From: Kineosporiaceae bacterium
GTDB taxonomy: Bacteria > Actinomycetota > Actinomycetes > Actinomycetales > Kineosporiaceae
Length of the DNA stretch: 64,000 nt
Assembly (NCBI GenBank): GCA_016713225.1
Contig: JADJPO010000002.1
Location: 434,001 to 498,000, forward strand
Direction: 5' to 3'
Shown in pieces: positions 61,639 through 64,000 of the stretch. The notes beneath the pieces were generated by a model. That model worked only from the letters and a program-made list of their open reading frames with translations, had not been told where the DNA came from and did not search any database. The position numbers were made by a program, and so were the translations under genes. Within the stretch, counting starts at the first letter, position 1; every line of letters starts with the position of its first letter.

Positions 61639-62406
61639 TCACCGGGGATCCTTGGACAGGCTGGCGGCACGCACCAGACGGTCCCGCAGCTCCTTGGTGT
61701 GTCGCCGGCTCACCTGCAGCACGCGATCGCCCAACCGGACGGCGCAGCGCCCGCCGTCCACCCGGATCTCGTCGACGTGCGGCAGCGCGACCAGGGTGCT
61801 GCGGTGGATGCGGACGAATCCGGCGTCTGCCCAGCGCTCCTCGAGAGTGGTCAGCGGGATGCGCACCAGATGGCTGCTCGTGGTGGTGTGCAACCGGGCG
61901 TAGTCGCCGTGGGCCTCGACGAAACGGACCTGTGAGCGCTGCACGAACCGGGTGACCCCGCCGAGTTCGACGGCGATGGTCTCGTCCTCGGGGCGGGTGG
62001 TCGCCTCGGCGGTGGTGCTGACCGACTCGACCACGCGCCGCACGGCCTCGGCCAGCCGTTCGGGCCGTACCGGCTTCATCACATAGTCGGTGGCCCGCAG
62101 GTCGAAGGCATCGATGGCATGGCGGTCATACGCCGTGACGAACACGATCTGAGGGCGCTGACTGAACCGGGCGAGCACCCGGGCCAGGTCGAGGCCGTCC
62201 AGACCGGGCATCCGCACGTCGCAGAACACGACGTCCACCGCTTCGGCGTCCAACGCCCGCAGCGCCTCGGCGCCGCTGGACGCCGTGCGCAGCGCCCCGA
62301 TGCGTGGGTCCTTGCGCAACAAATAGGCGAGTTCCTCGAGTGCCGGCTGCTCGTCGTCCACCACCAGGGCGCGCAGGGTGGGCGCGGTCGCCGACGTCGG
62401 AGGCAT
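61639..62406 (-). CDS. LytTR-family response regulator
   Basis: A 255-residue regulator. The receiver (residues about 10-125) has LRALVVDDEQPALEEL, phosphoacceptor Asp in VDVVFCDVRMPGLDGL, FVTAYDRHAI and MKPVRPERLAEAV. The LytTR DNA-binding domain has RFVQRSQVRFVEAHGDYARLHTTTSSHLVRIPLTTLEERWADAGFVRIHRSTLVALPHV. No histidine kinase is adjacent: divergent from it is a sigma factor. It probably controls the symporter operon downstream. An upstream 16-base perfect palindrome (62450) may be its site. Confidence 0.88.
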   Translation of the reverse strand: MPPTSATAPTLRALVVDDEQPALEELAYLLRKDPRIGALRTASSGAEALRALDAEAVDVVFCDVRMPGLDGLDLARVLARFSQRPQIVFVTAYDRHAIDAFDLRATDYVMKPVRPERLAEAVRRVVESVSTTAEATTRPEDETIAVELGGVTRFVQRSQVRFVEAHGDYARLHTTTSSHLVRIPLTTLEERWADAGFVRIHRSTLVALPHVDEIRVDGGRCAVRLGDRVLQVSRRHTKELRDRLVRAASLSKDPR

Positions 62407-62449
62407 GGGGGGAGACTACGACGCCGTCGCCCGTCGACGCGAGCATGTG

Positions 62450-62465
62450 GTGAGGCTTGCCTCAC
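62450..62465. promoter_or_regulatory. Perfect palindrome upstream of LytTR gene
   Basis: GTGAGGC-TT-GCCTCAC, seven-base arms and a two-base spacer, 44 bases upstream of the LytTR start and 250 bases before the sigma factor. The eight-base gap between GTGA and TCAC is wrong for Crp, so another regulator is likely. The gap 62407-62713 has no gene. Confidence 0.5.
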
Positions 62466-62713
62466 ACGGTGGTGTACATCTCGCCCCCGGACGCCCGATG
62501 TCGAGGCATTTCGACCACCGTGCGTGGTGGGCGCGGGCGCGCCGCGAGCCGGACGGTCGGCCGTGGCCACCAAGCGTCCCCAAGCGGGGGAAGGGCTCTG
62601 CGGGACGGTGATCTCGGTGAGTGGCAACCATCGGGGAACCCCATCCGGTCGTACCGAGTGGGACGCTCGCGATCATCGAGGGCGGCCGGAACCGGCACGG
62701 GTGGAGGGCTCAC

Positions 62714-63283
62714 ATGACTGCCACGGACGACGGGCTCACCGTGTGGCGTCCCGGTGCGCCGCCGACCCCGTTCGAGCGCTACGTCGAGGCGCGGGGCGAC
62801 GCCCTGCACCGCACCGCGTACCTGCTGACCCACGATCACACGCTCGCCGAGGATCTGGTGCAGACCAGCCTGGCCAAGGCTTGGGGGTCGTGGCAGCGGA
62901 TCTCGACCTCACCGGACGCCTACGTGCGCTCGATCATGATGAACACCTTCTGCTCCTGGTGGCAGCGACGCTGGCGCGGCGAATTGCCGACGGGGGAGTT
63001 GCCGGAGCCTCGGGCTGCCGGCGGCATCGGGGCCGACCCTCAGGACGACGCGGCGGTGCGACTGACGCTGCTGGCCGCGTTGCGTTCGCTGCCCCGCCGG
63101 CAGCGGGCCGTCATCGTGTTGCGGTTCTTCGAGGACCAGACCGAGGCCGAGACCGCCCGGGTGCTCGGGGTGTCGGTCGGCACCGTCAAGAGCCAGACCG
63201 CCAAGGCGCTCACGAAGCTGCGGGTCGACCCTGCGCTCGCCTGGGCGCCGGCTGCCGTTGATCTCGAGGGAGGCTCGCGATGA
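62714..63283 (+). CDS. SigE-family ECF RNA polymerase sigma factor
   Basis: A 189-residue sigma factor. Region 2 has YLLTHDHTLAEDLVQTSLAKAWGSWQRISTSPDAYVRSIMMNTFCSWWQRRWRGE; region 4 has LRSLPRRQRAVIVLRFFEDQTEAETARVLGVSVGTVKSQTAKALTKLR. Actinobacterial SigE-family (SigE70) factors with an adjacent membrane protein are common. GGAGG lies before ATG 62714. It overlaps the next gene by four bases, which is probably its regulator. Confidence 0.9.
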   Translation: MTATDDGLTVWRPGAPPTPFERYVEARGDALHRTAYLLTHDHTLAEDLVQTSLAKAWGSWQRISTSPDAYVRSIMMNTFCSWWQRRWRGELPTGELPEPRAAGGIGADPQDDAAVRLTLLAALRSLPRRQRAVIVLRFFEDQTEAETARVLGVSVGTVKSQTAKALTKLRVDPALAWAPAAVDLEGGSR

Positions 63284-64000
63284 GCACCGAGCTGCACGAC
63301 CTGGACACGCTGCGCACCGCCCTGCGCGAGGGCGCGATCAACGATCCCGCAGCCCGGGTCGGCCGGCTGGCAGGGGTGCAGCGGGCCGTCGTCCGGCGCC
63401 GGCGGCGCCAGGTGTCGGTGGGACTCGCGGCCGCCGGTCTGGCGGTCGCGGCCGGGATCGGGGGGGTGTGGGCCTGGCCGGTGGAGCGGGCCGAGCAGCA
63501 GCCGGCGACGCGCGAGACCGGGAGCCTGCCCGAGTACCAGCGGGGTGGACGCCTGTTGGGGCAGACCCGGGTGGAGATGGTGTCCGGACAGACCGCGACG
63601 CTGACGGTCACCCCCACGGCGTGGGGATTGGCCCTGGCGACCGCGTGCTCCGAGCCCGACGCAAAACGGGTCGACCAACTCGACAGCCTGATCATCGTCT
63701 CGGTCGGTGGCCAGCGGTTGTTCCATGGTGGTGGGTGCGGGGGAGGTTTCCGGGGTCCGTGGCATCGGGATCAGGTGCTGTGGCGCGATGTCGGGGTCGA
63801 GCTCGGCACACCGATGACGGTCCAGATCACGGTGACCGGTCCTCAACCGACCCCTCCGGTGACCCCGACCCTGCTGCTGGGGGTCTACCAGGACGTCCCG
63901 GTCGCCGACTACCCCCTGCCGTCCCTGCCGGCGACGGTGCCCACGACACCCCCGGACGGCGGGATCGCCCTGCCGGAGCTGCTGCGCTCGGTCGAGGTCG
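63280..64000 (+). CDS. Putative anti-sigma-type membrane protein, 3' end outside window
   Basis: Open from ATG 63280 to the window edge, about 240 residues so far. MSTELHDLDTLRTALREGAINDPAARVGRLAGVQRAVVRRRRRQ is a basic cytosolic head; VSVGLAAAGLAVAAGIGGVWAW is a membrane span; the external part is Pro/Thr-rich with beta strands and two Cys-containing segments. The arrangement (sigma factor, then single-pass protein overlapping by four bases) fits an anti-sigma or accessory protein, but no canonical zinc-binding anti-sigma motif is seen. Confidence 0.6.
   Translation, partial: MSTELHDLDTLRTALREGAINDPAARVGRLAGVQRAVVRRRRRQVSVGLAAAGLAVAAGIGGVWAWPVERAEQQPATRETGSLPEYQRGGRLLGQTRVEMVSGQTATLTVTPTAWGLALATACSEPDAKRVDQLDSLIIVSVGGQRLFHGGGCGGGFRGPWHRDQVLWRDVGVELGTPMTVQITVTGPQPTPPVTPTLLLGVYQDVPVADYPLPSLPATVPTTPPDGGIALPELLRSVEV

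Noticed and set aside
62450..62465. Crp site before the LytTR gene
   Set aside because: The GTGA and TCAC halves are eight bases apart, not six, so it does not fit the Crp geometry.

Overview
The window comes from a high-GC actinomycete. The evidence is a WhiB regulator, an MarP-type membrane protease, a mycobacterial-type trehalose importer (LpqY-SugABC), a Crp/GlxR-type regulator, paired ArsA-like ATPases and frequent GTG/TTG starts with 4-base stop/start overlaps. A chemoreceptor gene pair suggests a motile lineage rather than a mycobacterium. I cannot name the species.

Layout. 1-4751: one edge of an export/biosynthesis cluster (two ABC-2 permeases, LLM flavin enzyme, stand-alone adenylation enzyme, MFS exporter). 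4787-10846: accessory and regulatory genes, including an AAA/DUF4143 ATPase behind a three-copy, 23-base-period repeat, a TetR-ACT-GNAT three-domain protein, and a divergent WYL regulator/SRPBCC/DUF6855 set with a 7+5+7 palindrome. 10223-14449: a divergon of agmatine deiminase and TetR facing a fused urease gamma-beta subunit and a divergent urease alpha homologue, sharing a perfect 18-base palindrome and lacking nickel-accessory genes. 14478-16421: small single genes. 16524-21625: a group-3b-like NAD(P)-linked [NiFe] hydrogenase operon (beta, cyclic-nucleotide-domain protein, gamma, delta, alpha, maturation protease), followed by a broken deazaflavin-dependent nitroreductase gene.

22296-26803 is a tRNA-Pro(CGG) integration hot spot. 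It has one intact tRNA and three 3'-half copies, with shared flanking modules and two cargo genes (an AlbA-domain ATP-binding protein and a lipoprotein serine hydrolase), but no integrase. A complete IS (26857-28245) sits just upstream of the tRNA.

28302-33811 holds a metallophosphoesterase and the lpqY-sugA-sugB-sugC operon. From 34038 to 55076 the gene order closely follows the M. tuberculosis Rv3667-Rv3682 block (ponA2, whiB4, two ArsA-like ATPases, RidA, MBL hydrolase, crp, nth, Nudix, marP, holin-like, ephE, acs). Lineage-specific genes are inserted: MerR plus Nudix, a collagen-like protein, an acidic-repeat membrane protein pair and a PAS+MCP chemoreceptor pair.

55237-64000: a PfaD/nitronate-monooxygenase-like enzyme, an acetate symporter with its DUF485 partner, a second sodium/solute symporter with a small membrane protein and LytTR response regulator, and a SigE-family sigma factor with a putative membrane anti-sigma partner that runs off the end. 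acs and the DUF485-actP operon each carry a Crp-like GTGA-N6-TCAC site upstream, so acetate uptake and activation may be co-regulated by the Crp homologue encoded at 43627-44304.

Most promising for new biology: (1) the agmatine deiminase/urease-like divergon, which could convert agmatine to putrescine through a urease homologue acting on N-carbamoylputrescine; (2) the tRNA-Pro array with a conserved 98-100 base end module. All functional statements rest on reading the translations; no database search was run.
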